DNA of 64,000 nucleotides, taken from Cerioporus squamosus (lineage: Eukaryota; Basidiomycota; Agaricomycetes; Polyporales; Polyporaceae). Positions within the stretch are counted from its first letter, which is position 1. The number at the start of each line of letters is the position of its first letter. The stretch covers positions 62,001-126,000 of the forward strand of contig JABYQS010000077.1 in NCBI GenBank assembly GCA_022592435.1, in the 5' to 3' direction. Shown here piece after piece: positions 22,791 through 35,900 of the stretch. The notes under the pieces were generated by a model. It had not been told where the DNA came from. It searched no databases and was given only the letters and a program-made list of their open reading frames with translations. A program made the translations under genes and the position numbers.

Positions 22791-23388
22791 ATGCTCTCTA
22801 CCTTCTACTCGTGGTCGATCGAGCACATCAAGAATGTGTTCGAGGCCAAGTCCGAGCGAGACTGCCTCCAGGCGCTCGACGACACCTTCTCTCAGCGGCT
22901 CGAGTTCACGTTCAACGGCTCTCCGCTCCCTCGCGTCGGACTGCAAAAGATCGTCCTTGCGATGCTCCAGACGTCTGGATTCTGCCTGAACGTGGACTGG
23001 CTCAATGCAGTCGAAGTCCCACGGGACGGCTCCAACCGAGTGAGTTCATATCCGTGTGACCCGTAAACCTTGCCCGGTTCTCACCTTGCGCTTCTCTCCC
23101 CTCTCCCGCAGAGTGGAATGCTTGGAGGCTACTACGTTATCAGGAACGTGAAGAAGCCGCTTCCGGGCTCGTCTACCCTCGCGCTCTTTGAACGACACAA
23201 GTCTGTGAATGTCGAGTAAGTCCCGCGTGCCACGCCTGCATGGGCCGCCTTCGAGACTCACGTTCATGTGTGCCTGTAGAATCGAGTCCGAGTCGCCAGA
23301 CCCCAGCGTCGACAGCCGGCGCATCGTAAAATTGGCCATCGTTGCCACGGACGTCCCTGTTCCCCCAGCAAGCCACTTCTCGATATGA
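22791..23388 (+). CDS. small conserved-looking protein of unknown function, NTF2/SnoaL-like shape
   Basis: Three exons encode 153 residues: 22791-23039, 23112-23215 and 23280-23388; introns are GT-AG and phases close. I do not recognise a named family. The composition looks like a single small alpha+beta domain. An N-terminal helix (FYSWSIEHIKNVFEAKSE) is followed by DCLQALDDTFSQRLEFTFNG, then GLQKIVLAMLQTSG, a strand-rich middle (GGYYVIRNVKKPL) and IVKLAIVATDVPVP near the end. This order resembles fungal NTF2-like proteins that have a helix pair and a curved sheet, but the assignment is only by feel. There is a TATA box at 22684 and no signal peptide or membrane segment. It stands alone beside a gene desert. 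Confidence 0.75.
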
Positions 23389-26300
23389 TCCGCACCCGTC
23401 CACGCCGCCCCCTCGTTCTGCCCACCCCACTCCGCCGTTTGTCTACCCACGCTTCACATCCTCCGTGCCCCTCTATACGCCTATGCATATTTATGATACC
23501 CGCATTACTACATAGACATTGTACTTTAGCGCATATCGCAGTACGGAGTACTGCTCAGTAACGTCACCGTAGATTATGACTTGCCTCGGATTACTGTCGC
23601 ACTTGCTATCGCTTTGCTGTTATCTGATGGGTGGTAATAGAACCTTCATGGAGTGTCTAGAGCTTGTGTGGTGCGACAGGGTGCCACCTCCTGGTGGTCA
23701 GGCTGTAAGACAAATGTTACACTTGCTACTTGCTCGCTACTCTTGGCAGGCTTTATGGGCGTCAGTCCACGTAAGTACTGTACATCCATCATGTTTCGTA
23801 GACATCCAACTGCTCCAGCACCAATCGACGTCGGGACTATCGCTGTACGCATCTCTGACACGTCATGCCCCGGTTGCTCGGCAGCACATGAAGATCCGGT
23901 TGCAGTCCCCTCAGCAAATAATGACACGTCCATCATGTCCTGCGCGTGTGTTCTTCGTTCTGATGTATGTTCCTGAGTACTCGACAAAACTTCAGAGTCG
24001 GGTGCGCCACGTAATGTAGCTGATACACGAACCGCGCAGGCATCGCCTGCGATGCGAAGGTTTGCGTAGGACGCCAGCTCACGGTTCGCGGAGGGTAGCG
24101 AGCTTGACTGACATGCCCAGGTCAACCGACACGACAGAGGTCCTGATCACGGCTCACCCTGCAACTAGTACTCGCGATCTCTTCTTCCTCGGCCCACTAT
24201 GCGAAGCGGAGAAATCGCGGTTCTCGTATGTCGTCTTGTCCACTTACTTAGGCTCTTCGTCCCTTGGCCGTGGGCTTGCGCTCTCGCTTCCTCTGTTCTG
24301 GTGCAAATCTAACACCACTCGAGGCTCCTTCGGTTCTTCGGAGTGATTCTGTCAAGCAGCGCTGGCACCCCGAACGCATGTCATTGCGTAGAGGAAGGAG
24401 CACACTCGGGCGAGTTATTACCCCCGATGTCTTCTGGTATTCTGTTTGTCATGCTTCGGGCTCTGTTGCATATGTTGAACAGTCGTCTCACTGATGTTGG
24501 CATCGTTCTAGGGCTTTCCGTGCGCTCCCATCTGGCAGATTTCTTCAGCGGTCGGACGATGTCTCTCACGGCCTTCAAGACACGGATGTGCCCGGCCACT
24601 GCAGCCCTCGACCGCTTTCCAAGAGAACGATGGCTCTTACGACAGAATTGCACATCTGGCGAGACGTGCATGTGGGCTCGGTACAGCGGGCCTTCCTAGG
24701 TGAGCCGCATCCGGACTGCGCAGACGACTCTGGATCTCTCTTGACACGGACCCTTCCAACTTCTCAGTGGGGTCTGATAGACTTGGTGACTTTTTCGCCG
24801 CGGTTATACTTAGGGCATACCAGGAGGACGGTACTGCCTCCGGTACACCGCATTGCGAACGAGAGCTTCAAGGGGGTCGCAAGATGTCGTAGGGCTCCTC
24901 CCGCTTGTCGCGGGACGTCATGCTGAACCGTTCAGACGCGTATTCGTGGACGACCGTACACCGCGGACGGTGGAGCCAGGTCCTTGCTAACATCAGGAGT
25001 GGGCTCGTCCCCTCCCCGCTTGATTATGGTGACAGATTCATGAGGCTGCCGTATGCATAGACAGGGATGCGCGCAGCACTGAACATGCCCGCCACGCCCG
25101 CCGAAGCGAGAGATGGTTCACATCCTCGTGCACGTCAGCCATTTCATCGCTTGTGGCATGTCGGTACGAGGAGCCTGATCTGGACGCAAGGATGGGACAG
25201 CGACGCTAACACGGTACGCAGTCGAGCGTCCAGATGGTGTATTGCCATTGAGGCGTCCAGGTGCGATTGCCCGTATTCCCATCTCACGCCACAATGCTTA
25301 CGGAGGCAATTGTTGCCACCACGCTCATGTTCCAGGGTGGACTTGCTTCGCAGTTGAGTATCAGAAGCCGCATGTTACGACACGCCGCATGATTTTGACT
25401 TGCTGCCTTCGCGAGCTCATCCGCCGCTGCCACTCTGTCTAGTCTGTCCATGCCGGGCAGTCGAACGATCCCAGATCCCGGAGTTTTCCATCGTTCACTT
25501 CCTGCGGTGGACGATGCCGTCGACAAACGCGTTCGCGAACCCATGGACCCGCGTGGGCCACCCCATGCTCCTGCCAAATGCCCCTCCCGCGACCATGCAT
25601 CCTGTCCGGACGTCTGGGATGGTTACGGCATGTCATAACGAGATGCTGTGGGCGGCATTGTGGCCGGTACGTGCATCATAACAGAGCTTGGCCTTGTGAT
25701 CCTTTACGAGGCCTCGCCGTCCCACACGTCGACAGAGTTCGAAGGCTCGAAGGGCGGCAGGTCCGAGCTCCGAGGACCTTGTCTGGCCCTGAGTGCATCG
25801 CAGAGCCCAAGGGAGAGGACTCGGGCGGGATATACGGATTGGGCGATGGAAGACACCGTCCCGCGGGCTTGGAGCGTGTGTATCGTGTCCGTAACGAGAG
25901 CAACGCTTCCCGCGCGCACCCATATGTCCCTACACACATTTACCGGCGGTGGGCATGAAGGCCCCTCGTAAGACATTGCACGGACTAGTCTCACGGCCGA
26001 TGTTTTCCCAGGCGCGACTGTAGGCTGCGCGGTGTATTTGAGCTAAGTTGTTCCGTGGACATGAGAACGATCGGCCGTGTTACATACAGTTCGAGTACTA
26101 TAATGTGCAGGCCGTGCCTGCTCTTCCCAAACAATATCAGCGTCCGAGTGTCGCGCTCGCATACGCTCTTCGACAAGCTCTACTCCCGAAAGTCTGAGGT
26201 AGCCGTATGTGCTGCGCAACTTGCACCATAGTCCGTTGGGATTGTTCGACATCCTGTGATGCCCACCGAACTTGAGCTATGCGCGCTCCCTTGGGTAACG

Positions 26301-29300
26301 AGGAATACTCAAGAGGACCCAGAGCGATGACTGACACCGAGCATCGATTCGGGGTCGGGCAAAAGCTGGCAACCAAACCGACCGATTGCGTTTCGCAGGT
26401 TTATTCCGCACCCGTATCTTCAATGACGACCTCTAGTCTTACAATGGTGGTCTGGAACGCGGACGACACTCTCTACACGTAAACATCCGCGAATATCACA
26501 GCGGCAACAAGTCCTTGGTGGCAGCCATCACGCCATGCAATGGCGATGTGCGATGAAACTCCGGGGACCGGAATCGACTCGGATAGAGCAAGGGCGCAAG
26601 TACAGAGGGTCTACAAAAGGAAGGACCCTCCACGAGGCTCTCGCGGTACTTGGTGGCGTTGGGGGGCATCGTCCATTAGGTAAGAAGATCACCGTGAAGG
26701 GGCGACGCGCGCAGCCGCTTGCAGATGGAGGAAGAGATCTAGAAGCCCGCACGCGGCCGCCCTCCTGCAAGGGCATGCCAGGCCGGGTGCATCTCGGGCA
26801 GAGCAATGGTCTCGATGGCGGGCAATCTCGACAAGACATAGTTAGTCAGAGTGCGTCTTGGCGAGAGCTCGAGTCGCTGCCGCAGCGACGATCTCTTCAT
26901 CCTATTCCATGTTTTGACCAGCGGCCCATCGTCGGGTGATTGAACGGGACTACAGTGCCCTGTCCAAGACTTCTGGCAAGCCGAGCAGCTGCAGATCGCG
27001 CTGGCGAGCGATGTCATTGGGAGGGAAGCGAGGTGCGCATTGGTCCGCTGCAGCCGAGAGCTTCGCCTGGGTTCCTGGACTCTCGGGTCTCGGAACTCGG
27101 GAGGCGGGATACGACTGGCACGGGCGGATGCACGGTGGGCGGACGCCCGACCTCCCGAGGCTGACGCGCACTGCGAACGGGCCTTGACACTGACTGTTAC
27201 CAGGGGCATCGGGCTAGCCCCGAACGGGGAGGCACGCCCGACGACATAAAGTGTCTAGCGGCATGCTCGCGTGTCGATGCATGGAAGTACGAGGGTCCCC
27301 GTCTCGATGATCGCAGCGACCCGTTCAGCTCGATTGGTGATGGTCAGTGTGCCCCGAATTGTCTGTGCAAAATACTTCTGTATGTGACTAGCGGTTATCC
27401 ACCTTGGTTGGTGCACAGGCGGCCAGGATACGAAGGACCAGCGCCGTTCATGTTCGGCGTGATCGGCGACGAGCCAGCCATCGAAGCTAGGCATTGCTGT
27501 ATGGTGCAGCCGCCTCCCGACTCGGGGAAGACGACCTCTCTTCCAACCCTTATAATGTCATGAGCGACCATAGAACCTCGCATGAGACTGGAATACGTCA
27601 CTTACCGCTTTCATCATGGGGAACGTCGGGGCAGTGTTGCAGCCAAGAACGGGCGGAGTGTGATGTATGCGGCGTTGGTCTGCTACCATCCAAGACCACA
27701 GCGAGGCCCGCAGGCCTGCCAGTGACCGTGATGGGCCACTTCATACCTCAGCCTGATATTGAGGAAGTCCCGAGCACGATCGGAGGTTGTGGATATGGGC
27801 GTAGCACTCACGACGAGATGAAGAGTGCTCTTCTCTTCGTGTCCGATGCTCGAACAGTACGGACATGATCCCGGGAACAACGGCGGTACCAGCTACGACT
27901 TTGCCATAAGCTTGTCCGGTACTCTTGTTAAGCCCGGAGGGGTCTTCGGATCGATTATCTGCAGACGAAGTATCAGTGCAGCGAAATGAGGGGATAACGC
28001 CCGCATGGCAGCTCAATTGATTCATCTCGACCGGACACATCAGCGACCGTGCTGACTCGACTCAGCGGGTCACTTCACCGACTCAGATGATTTCAGCATG
28101 GATTGGAAACCGGAAACCGTGATATGAACGTGCCATTGACAGCTAGCTGATCGGCGGATAGCGGAGGCGCCGCATACATAGCACGGACGCTGCTGCAGGC
28201 GGAGGCGGCCGCATGGCTGGAGAAAGCGAAGAAAGCGTACTCATGCACGTCGAAACGCCGCGCCAGTTAAGGCATAGCGTGGATGGACGGGAATAGCCAC
28301 ACCCCAGCAGACGTCACAGTGTGCACTGGCAGAGCAGGTTATACTGTACTGCCAGCAGACGTACCTTCACCCAAGGCCCGGTGGTTGGCTCGTGGTCCTG
28401 TCCATGTCGAAGGGTGTCAAGGGGGTTTCCACGACTCGGTGAACGCCCGCCGCGGTCTGAATGGCTGAATTGAACGTGGACAGCTTCCGCTAGGCTGCGC
28501 GCCCATTGCGAACTCTGTTGGTCGGGAGCACAGGGCCTTGATTAGTAGCGAAACATGATTGTCCACGACACGCACATACCAAGACCAAACTTTACGGCCG
28601 AACGTTCCCTCGCGGCGGAGTCCAGTGGGTCATGGCAGCGCCGTCCACGGTCTCGCGGACAATGTCGCGGGCGGCTGTCAGCCCGCAGCAAGACGCCAAT
28701 AGCCATGAGGCCACCGCACGCCCGCATTGAGTCCTACAGGAACCGCGCCGCGTCCCCACCGATCTGCGAAGCCGGCGAAGCTCGAAGCTTAGATACATTG
28801 GCTCCTGTAAGGCAGATACAGCGGGACATCAGCCGGAGAAACGTCTGCAGAACAAAAGGACTGTCACGCACTGATAGGCTCAGAGACGAATGAAACCCTG
28901 TCCGTCTGACAAGCCCTATACGAGCTCGGAGTTTGACCGCGAATAGCGGGGTCTCGCCGCGGGTTGGCGGAGAAGTGGTTGCGCAAAGGCGTTACGCCGG
29001 ACCGACGTATATGTTGGTGCCTTTGTCTTTGCCTCTGGGATCGACTTCTCGCTCGAGCCCGGCCTGCGCTAGGCCATTGCCAGAGGGCCATCGTGACAGA
29101 GAGACCCACCTTCGGCAGCTAGGTGACGTAGCATGAAGAATCAGAACGTCGGTCAGAACGACTATCAGGGCAGGGAAGTACAAGATACTTCTTGCGCAGA
29201 CGACCACCGAGATGCGTCTCCTACCTTCTTCACCAGGACCCTGGACTGCGCATGGAAGCCAAGAAGCGACGACGTCTCCTGAGAGATGATGAGTCGCTTC

Positions 29301-29718
29301 GCAATGCTCTTGAATCTGCTGTGTGGAGTGTGGGCAGCAGCGTGCGACAGTGACTGGATGATCACTCACCTTGACAGCTTCCGTAGCCTGGTTTTACCGA
29401 CGCGTCAGTCACCTTCGATGTTGAACGCAGTGTACGTGCAGCCTTCTTGCGAAGTGTCTTCTGAGCCGGCCACACGATCAAAGCAACAGGAGGCAGGGAC
29501 AGCATGAGACATAACGAGAAAGCAAAAGACTAATACAGAAAGGACGCTAGATGAGAAGAGGGGTCCATGATAGCTGATAGAATCCTCGGAGTGGCGGTCA
29601 CACCGCACGAACGCCGCCCGCGGTTCAAACTTGGAACCATAAGCCGGTTGGGATGTTCTTCCGTTGCCTGCGAGAGATACAGTCAATCATATGCCACGAA
29701 CTGAGATGACCTGGTGAC
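23389..29718. other. gene desert, about 6.3 kb
   Basis: No gene supported. Frames are short, overlap on both strands and lack motifs. A faint resemblance to an Agaricomycete copia integrase region around 25590-25900 (HASCPDVW, LWAALW, a GSKGGRSE stretch and VSVTRAT) could be a heavily decayed element, but stops and frame changes make it unprovable by eye. No long terminal repeats were recognised. Confidence 0.4.
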
Positions 29719-30552
29719 TCACAGTTCGCGAACTATTGGAGCGTTAGACATGATGCATGAGTACCGGGAGACAGAACAGAAAGCTCAGAACTCACTCCGT
29801 ATCACGAAGTTCGCAAGGACAGCGAAGAACAGGAAAGCGCTGATCAGGACCGGGCCCAGAACTTGATCTGTTGAGGGTATGTAAGACGCGCAGTTTCAGG
29901 GTGCATGATGCAGCTATGTCGCACCGAAGTGACCAGGATCCCGGCGTCGAATCATGGTGATACGATGCTGGTAAAGAGCATAGCCGTATACCTATAGTTT
30001 CCTTGAACAACATAGTCGGTTTCTAGGGCCGCATAACTCACCAATACTGCGATACTGAAAACTGCGTATACATAGGCGAAATTCCTGGCGATTTGGTCCT
30101 TCGATGCGTTGAATAGTGCAAGTGCGAAGGTTCCCGTCAAGACAGAGGTTTGGAGGTACGATATCCATGCTAGATTGAATAGAAAGTGGTTAATTCGCCT
30201 AGCGTACGTGCCAAGGTCGTCACGCACTCCTCTCGTTCGCGAACCAGACCTTCCCCTCCACCTTGATCGGAGTCGCGACCTTCTTCGGGACGCGGACTTG
30301 AGGCGGGACATGGTTGATGGCATGGTAGTCCCGGACGGTCGGCATCTGCCCGTGCTCATCCTGCTCAGCCTCGGGAACGTTGTCGGCGCGAGTATAGCGA
30401 GGCCGACGTTGGAAGGTCTTCTTGGGGAGGGAAGCGAGAGCAGAGGGAGAGAAGGGGGAGAAGATCCTTCGGACGAGCGAGTCGTGTCGGCCCTCGTCGC
30501 TGCTGTCGGTGCCCTGACGTGCGGGCCTTGTCGGGCTCGTCGGGTCTGCCAT
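29719..30552 (-). CDS. VTC1: VTC1-like subunit of the vacuolar transporter chaperone complex
   Basis: Small membrane subunit of the VTC polyphosphate polymerase complex in vacuolar and ER membranes. Five exons on the minus strand encode 201 residues: 30552-30228, 30169-30042, 29991-29925, 29867-29796 and 29732-29719. Phases close, and the last exon is only 14 bases (IREL and stop). The family core starts at VRVPKKVATPIKVEGKVWFA, followed by NERTWISYLQTSVLTG. Three membrane segments lie at about 110-129, 137-158 and 178-196. YQHRITMIRRRDPGHFD between the second and third is typical of VTC1 and of the C-terminal domain of VTC2-4. The first ~85 residues are a basic and acidic N-terminal tail longer than in yeast Vtc1. 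The start chosen is the ATG of MADPTSPTRP; an upstream in-frame extension to 30861 exists but lacks features. Divergent from the DnaJ gene. Confidence 0.88.
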
Positions 30553-30924
30553 GGCCGTCGTCGTGGCCGTCGTCGAGGAAGGAGTGGAGGAGGCTGCAGG
30601 CGACGGTGAGGTGAGGTCCAAGCCCGGCCCGCACGCGAGACTCGACGCCACAATGGCACACACGTGCGCAAGTAGGCGCGGGCGTCGCGGCGACGGCGGA
30701 GTGCGAAGCGGAGTGATGGGGACGACGTCACTGTGGCTGAAAGCCGTTCTAGGACGTTCTGGCAAGCCCGCGCGACGACGGCCGCGACTCAGTCGGTTCC
30801 AGAATGACACCCGCAATAAAACGGCGGGGGGTCTCCCGCGCGGACCTCTCCCAACATTCACCTTCGCATTTCGACTTTCTGTTTCTGACTTCTTGCTGTT
30901 TCTTCATTGACCCACCACACCACC
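30553..30924. promoter_or_regulatory. divergent promoter VTC1-like / DnaJ, with a heat-shock-element-like site
   Basis: 372 bases between the two starts. TTCCAGAA at 30797-30804 fits the TTCnnGAA core of a heat-shock element, and two further TTC boxes (TTCTAGGACGTTCTGG, about 30749-30764) lie just upstream of it. This suits a Hsf1-regulated Sis1-type gene, but the assignment rests on a short motif. Confidence 0.4.
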
Positions 30925-32442
30925 ATGGGTACGGACTATTACAAGCTTCTCGGTGTCTCACGCGACGCCAGCGACGATGAGATCAAGAAGGCGTACAAGA
31001 AGATGGTGAGCACACGCAGACAGAAGAGTCCTTCGAACGGTAACTGACTTGCCTTGCTCGACAGGCCTTGAAATGGCATCCGGATCGTAACGCCGGTTCA
31101 GAGGATGCTGCCAAGAAGTTCAAAGAGGTGTGTATGGCTACTTCTGGGAGGGCTGGGTGCTAGGAGGAATGGTCGTTGCCGCGCGAGGGACGACGGCGTA
31201 TCATGTCGGACAAGTTCGCACGCATACCTAACCTATGCGTCGAATGGCCGTCGATCCACGTACGTATTGGAGAGTGTGGCTTTGATCCGTTCAAGTCTCG
31301 ACTCTTCCTGCCTCCCGTCCCTCCTTCTCCAGCGTGGTGACTGATCCGGTTACTGACAATCCAACGCACAGATCTCCGAAGCCTTCGAAGTCCTCAGCGA
31401 CAAGCAGAAGCGGACAATATACGACCAGTTCGGCGAGGAGGGCCTCAAGGGCGGCGGTGTTCCCCCACAGGGTGCCGGCGGCCCAGGAGGCTTCTCGAGC
31501 TTTGGCGGCTTCCCCGGAGGTGGTCAGACCTTCACCTTCACCACCGGCCCAGGAGGCTCCTTCAGCAGTGGCGGCGGCGGTGGCCGCTCAGGCTTCTCGC
31601 CAACGGACCCGAACAAGATCTTCGAGTGAGTACCCCTCGTGTGTCTCAGACTCCGCGTTACGTGTGTGCTAATGTCCCTCTGCAGGCAGATCTTCGGTAT
31701 GGGCGGACTCGGAGGTATGGGCGGATTCGGCGGCATGGGCGGCAGCGGATTCGGAGGCAGCCGAAGCAGAATGTCGAGCATGTTCGGCGATGACGACGAC
31801 GACGACATGTCCGGGTCGTACTTCAGCAGCGGAGGCATGCCCGGCGGAATGCCGCGCTCGCGCCCATCAACCGGCCGTCCAGCGTCGCCCGCCCCGTCGC
31901 AGCCGACCGAGGTCACAAAACCGCTCAAGGTGTCGCTCGAGGACCTGTACTCGGGCACGACGAAGCACCTCAAGGTCGGCCGGCGGTTACTGAACGGCGG
32001 CACGGAGGACAAGGTGCTCGAGATCCAGATCCACCCGGGCTGGAAGAGCGGCACCAAGATCCGCTTCCCGCGCGCGGGCAACGAGCAGCCGAACGGGGAG
32101 GCGCAGGACCTCGTCTTCGTCGTCGAGGAGAAGCCGCACGACCGCTTCGTCCGCGACGGCAACGACCTCGTCACTACCGTCAAGATCCCGCTCGTCGACG
32201 CGCTCACCGGCACCGGCACGAAGCAGGTCGTCGAGCACCTCGACGGCCGCAAGCTCCAGGTCGCGCCACCAGCGGGCATCGTGAAGCCCGGACAGACCAC
32301 AACGATTTCCGGTGAGGGTATGCCTGTCCGGAAAGCGGGCGCGGTCAAGCAGAAGGGCGACATGATCGTCAAGTGGGAGGTCGTGTTCCCCGATCGGCTG
32401 ACACCCTCACAGAAGGAGGGCATCCGGAAGGTGTTAGGTTAG
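30925..32442 (+). CDS. Sis1/DNAJB-type (class B) DnaJ co-chaperone
   Basis: J-domain protein that stimulates Hsp70 ATPase activity and delivers clients; cytosolic and nuclear. Four exons encode 384 residues: 30925-31005, 31065-31127, 31372-31625 and 31686-32442. The J domain covers about 4-68 with the HPD motif at 32-34 (split from helix II by intron 1). A glycine/phenylalanine-rich region follows (about 73-190, rich in GGFGGMGG repeats and with an FGDDDDDD acidic stretch). Two beta-sandwich substrate-binding domains run from about 210 ([19 protein letters not shown]) to the end. No CxxCxGxG zinc-finger repeats are present, so it is class B rather than Ydj1-like. The C-terminal [19 protein letters not shown] matches the dimerisation end. 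Divergent from the VTC1-like gene. Confidence 0.95.
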
Positions 32443-32994
32443 ATTGTCTTGGCTTGATACTTCTTCTTGCAACGTCGGACTGCTCATCGCATGCTATTTG
32501 TATTACTGCATCTGTACAATGTAATTGTAGGATAGACTCTTTATACCCTCGCTTGACCTCCATCTATATGACACGGAGATTGAGTGTTTTCGTGGCGACT
32601 TCTGTCGCTGAGCTTGCGTGACAATGTCCTCTTGACAAGACACTGTCCTCTCGGGGCTTCGAACCGATTGCAGCTCGTCAAGTGCTAGTGTGAGTTGTGA
32701 GTGGGGGAGTTCAGAAACACCAACTTGGTACGAACAGCCGAACTGCTTGCTGATCTACATACACCTCATGAGTGTGAACGTCGAGCCCTCGGAAGCAAAT
32801 CACCCAGACATAAGAGAGAGAAAGAGGTCTATTCGTAAGACATTACATGAAGCGTGACGAGACGTGAAGTACGTGCGGATGTTACAGATATGCAGATGAT
32901 TCTAGTTCATGATGTGGCGACAACCCCAAGAGCACCGGCCATTAGCCCATTATGAGATGCAAGACAATACGAGGATAGTACGAAGAGAAATTGT
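32443..32994. other. convergent intergenic region, DnaJ / FAS 3' ends
   Basis: 552 bases between two stop codons on opposite strands. No gene or repeat seen; presumably 3' UTRs and poly(A) signals of both genes. Confidence 0.55.
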
Positions 32995-35900
32995 TCATGC
33001 AGAGGCCGCCTGTGCGAAGGCGATAGCGGTGGTCTACATGTCAAGCTTGTAAGCTCATGCACGAGAGATGCCGACGGAGCGAGCACTTACATCCGAGTGG
33101 CTGAGCGAAATGTGAACCTTCTTGACACCCTTGGCGTCGGCGGCAGCCTTGGCCTCGCCGTGCAGAGTGACCGTCGGGACACCGGACTCGTTAGGAAGGA
33201 TCTCAATATCCTTCATCGCCGCGGCTGCACCTTTGGACGCAATGCCGAGCGACTTGAAAACGGCCTCTTTTCCTACCCAGCGCGCAGCGAAGGACGCAGA
33301 CGGTGATGGCTGAGACTTGCAGTACGCGATCTCGGCATCCGTGAAGTTGCGCTCGACGAAGGTCGGGTTCCACGAAGGGACCGATGAGATGAGCTCTGTG
33401 GATTGCTTTAAGTCAGACAGCGTTATAGGATGATCGTCAAGCCTCCTCACCTTGGTCAACACCGACGCCAGTTGTAGCGACGCCGGCAAGCACCTCGGAG
33501 ACGGCTTTGACGTTCGCGTTGTCGACCTTGGGCTTGGTCTCCAGCTTAGCAGTGAACTCGTAGCTGCCCGTCTTCGGGTTGTACGATGCGCGGGCAAGCG
33601 GGTTCAGGAGAACAGGCGCCTCAAGGTCCTTGCTGTACGGCGGGGCGTCCTTGACCTTGACGAGGTTGTTCGAGGTCATCATCTCGCTCATCGCCTTGTA
33701 GCAGAGACGTTGCCGGTGATGGTTCTTGATCTTGTACGCATCGTACACAGATGGCTCGAGCGCGGCAAGTAGGTAGCGAGGGTTGATGACCATGCAGGTA
33801 CCACCAACTTGACCGAAGCCGAAGGACGACTTTCGAGAAGACGTTTAGCAAGATGTGCGATGGCTAGATATGCAGCGCGCTCATTGACGTACCATGACAC
33901 CAGCGCGTATCCCGTCAGTGTGTATGGTCTTCGAGGGGAAGATCAAGTACGTGTGAGCCTTGAACAGAGCGTCGATGTTGCTACATATATGAACAGTCAG
34001 CGAATGAGGATGCAAATGGGCCGAGAGAGCGACGTACTCGGCGTTGCGGTTGCCCGGGATGATGCCAGACTCGACACTCTGGAGGAGACCAGCGAGCTGC
34101 CATGCTGCAGAACCGCCCTTAGAGTGACCGCACAGGCTCTTCTGCGCCATGATCGGCACAGCGTTGCCGTTCGTGCGGCCAAGGTTGGTGAAGACGTCGT
34201 TCCAGATGTGGGTCTCGTTCTTCTCGTTCGCACCAGTGCTGGTACCGTGGATGGAGAGAACGCCAAGGTCGTCGGCAGTAAGACCCCAAACGGCGAGCGC
34301 TCGGCGGAGAGGTGCGACACGAGGATCGACGCCCTCGAGCATGCCGTACGTCGCGATCGCGTCCTTCTCCTGACGAGCGGCCTCCTTCTCGATGTCCGCA
34401 ACACGGTTGGCAAGGTATTCCTCGTCGGCGACGTCACCGCGGCTCTTGCGGAACTCGACCTCGTCCTGCAGCTGTTGACGCTCGTTCTCCAGCCACTGGG
34501 CGATTTGCTTCCGGCGGAAGGCGAGCTGACGTGAGCGGTAAGCGAGGTCGAGGATAGGAAGGGGGTGCTTGGTGTGGACTTCGCGGGCGATGGATAGAGC
34601 GCCACGTCCTGGTGCAGGGACGGAGCGGCCAGCCTTGTCGCTGTAAGATAGTGTTAGCTCACGTCTAAGCACCCGGCTTCACAATACTCACGTAGACGTT
34701 GAAGTGAAGCCGATGATGCCACGGATCGGGCAGCCGAGCTCAAGAGCGGTCTTCGCGCTCATGAGCACATGCACACCTGTGCCCTGCGCTTCCATGAACT
34801 GTAGCAAATGGGTGAGCACAAGAAAGCGGACCAGAAAAATATACTTACCCCAGAGCGAGTAGTCGTCGCAGGACGAGACATCTCCGTGGGCTCACGGCCC
34901 ATCGCGAACTCCGTCTCCGCGTTGCTCGTAGCCTTCATGTTGGCGAACTCATATGAACCCTCCTCGCTGAGATCATCGAAACCTCCTGCGAGCATGACCT
35001 TGGCCTTGCCCGAGAGAAGCGTGTCGCACGCAATTTCGATCGATTGAAGAGCGGTGGCGCTGAAGAGAGGTATCAGCGGAGAGCGAAAATCAAAACAAAC
35101 GTTGCAAACTCACCAGGCACCGACAGGGATCTTGATGGGTCCGCTTGACGAGAGAAGCAGCAGGTTGACCCAGCCAGCGGTGGTGTTGATAAACCTGTTC
35201 AGCGAGTGTCAGCAACCGTCATAAAAAGCCGCGATGTTCAAACTTACGTCTCCTGCAAGATGTCATTCTGGACCTCCTTCTCGTCACGTCTGTCCTTGAA
35301 CATGCGCGCCATACTCTCCACGCCACCCATGCCGCTACCGATGCTAGAGCCGACCTCGGAGGGATGCATGTGCTGGTAAAGCTCATAGGGGTCGGTGATA
35401 CCGGACATGTTGAGAGCCTCCGCGGCACAGACGAGGGCCCAAAGCGTAGCGCGGTCGGTCTGATTGATGATGTCTGCGGGAATACCGTAGCGACCAGCGT
35501 CCCAGCCGGTAGGGATCTGGCCGGCGACGGTGCGGCTGAACTTGAAGGCCTTGGGAACGAAGACGCGCGCGCCCTTCTTGAACTTGACGAACCATTGGTC
35601 ACCGTCGCCAGCCCAGATGTCGCACTTGTCACCATGCTCGTGCTTGAACTTCTCCGCGTCCACCTGCGAGGCCTCGAAGGGCTCGAGATCGTGCAGAAGC
35701 TCGATCTCCTGGTTGAAGACCTTCTTCTTCGGGTCGTAACCACGGAACAACTCAGGTTCTGTAACAATGATTAGCAACTAGGAGCACAAGAGACCAAAGG
35801 ACTTACCGATGAGACGAACACCGGCGTGGGCAAGAATATCGCTCTCGTAGCGACCACGGACATCCTTGTCGTCAACAGGTTCGCCAGACTTCGCATCAAC

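Noticed and set aside
29405..29686. possible 3' exon of the VTC1-like gene
   Set aside because: The acceptor before it is usable, but the family ends with NFVIRxREL, which the 14-base exon 29732-29719 supplies. The longer frame has no similarity to VTC1.
30553..30861. N-terminal extension of the VTC1-like protein to the ATG at 30861
   Set aside because: Reads through promoter-like sequence with Arg/Pro-rich content; the ATG at 30552 gives a normal protein.
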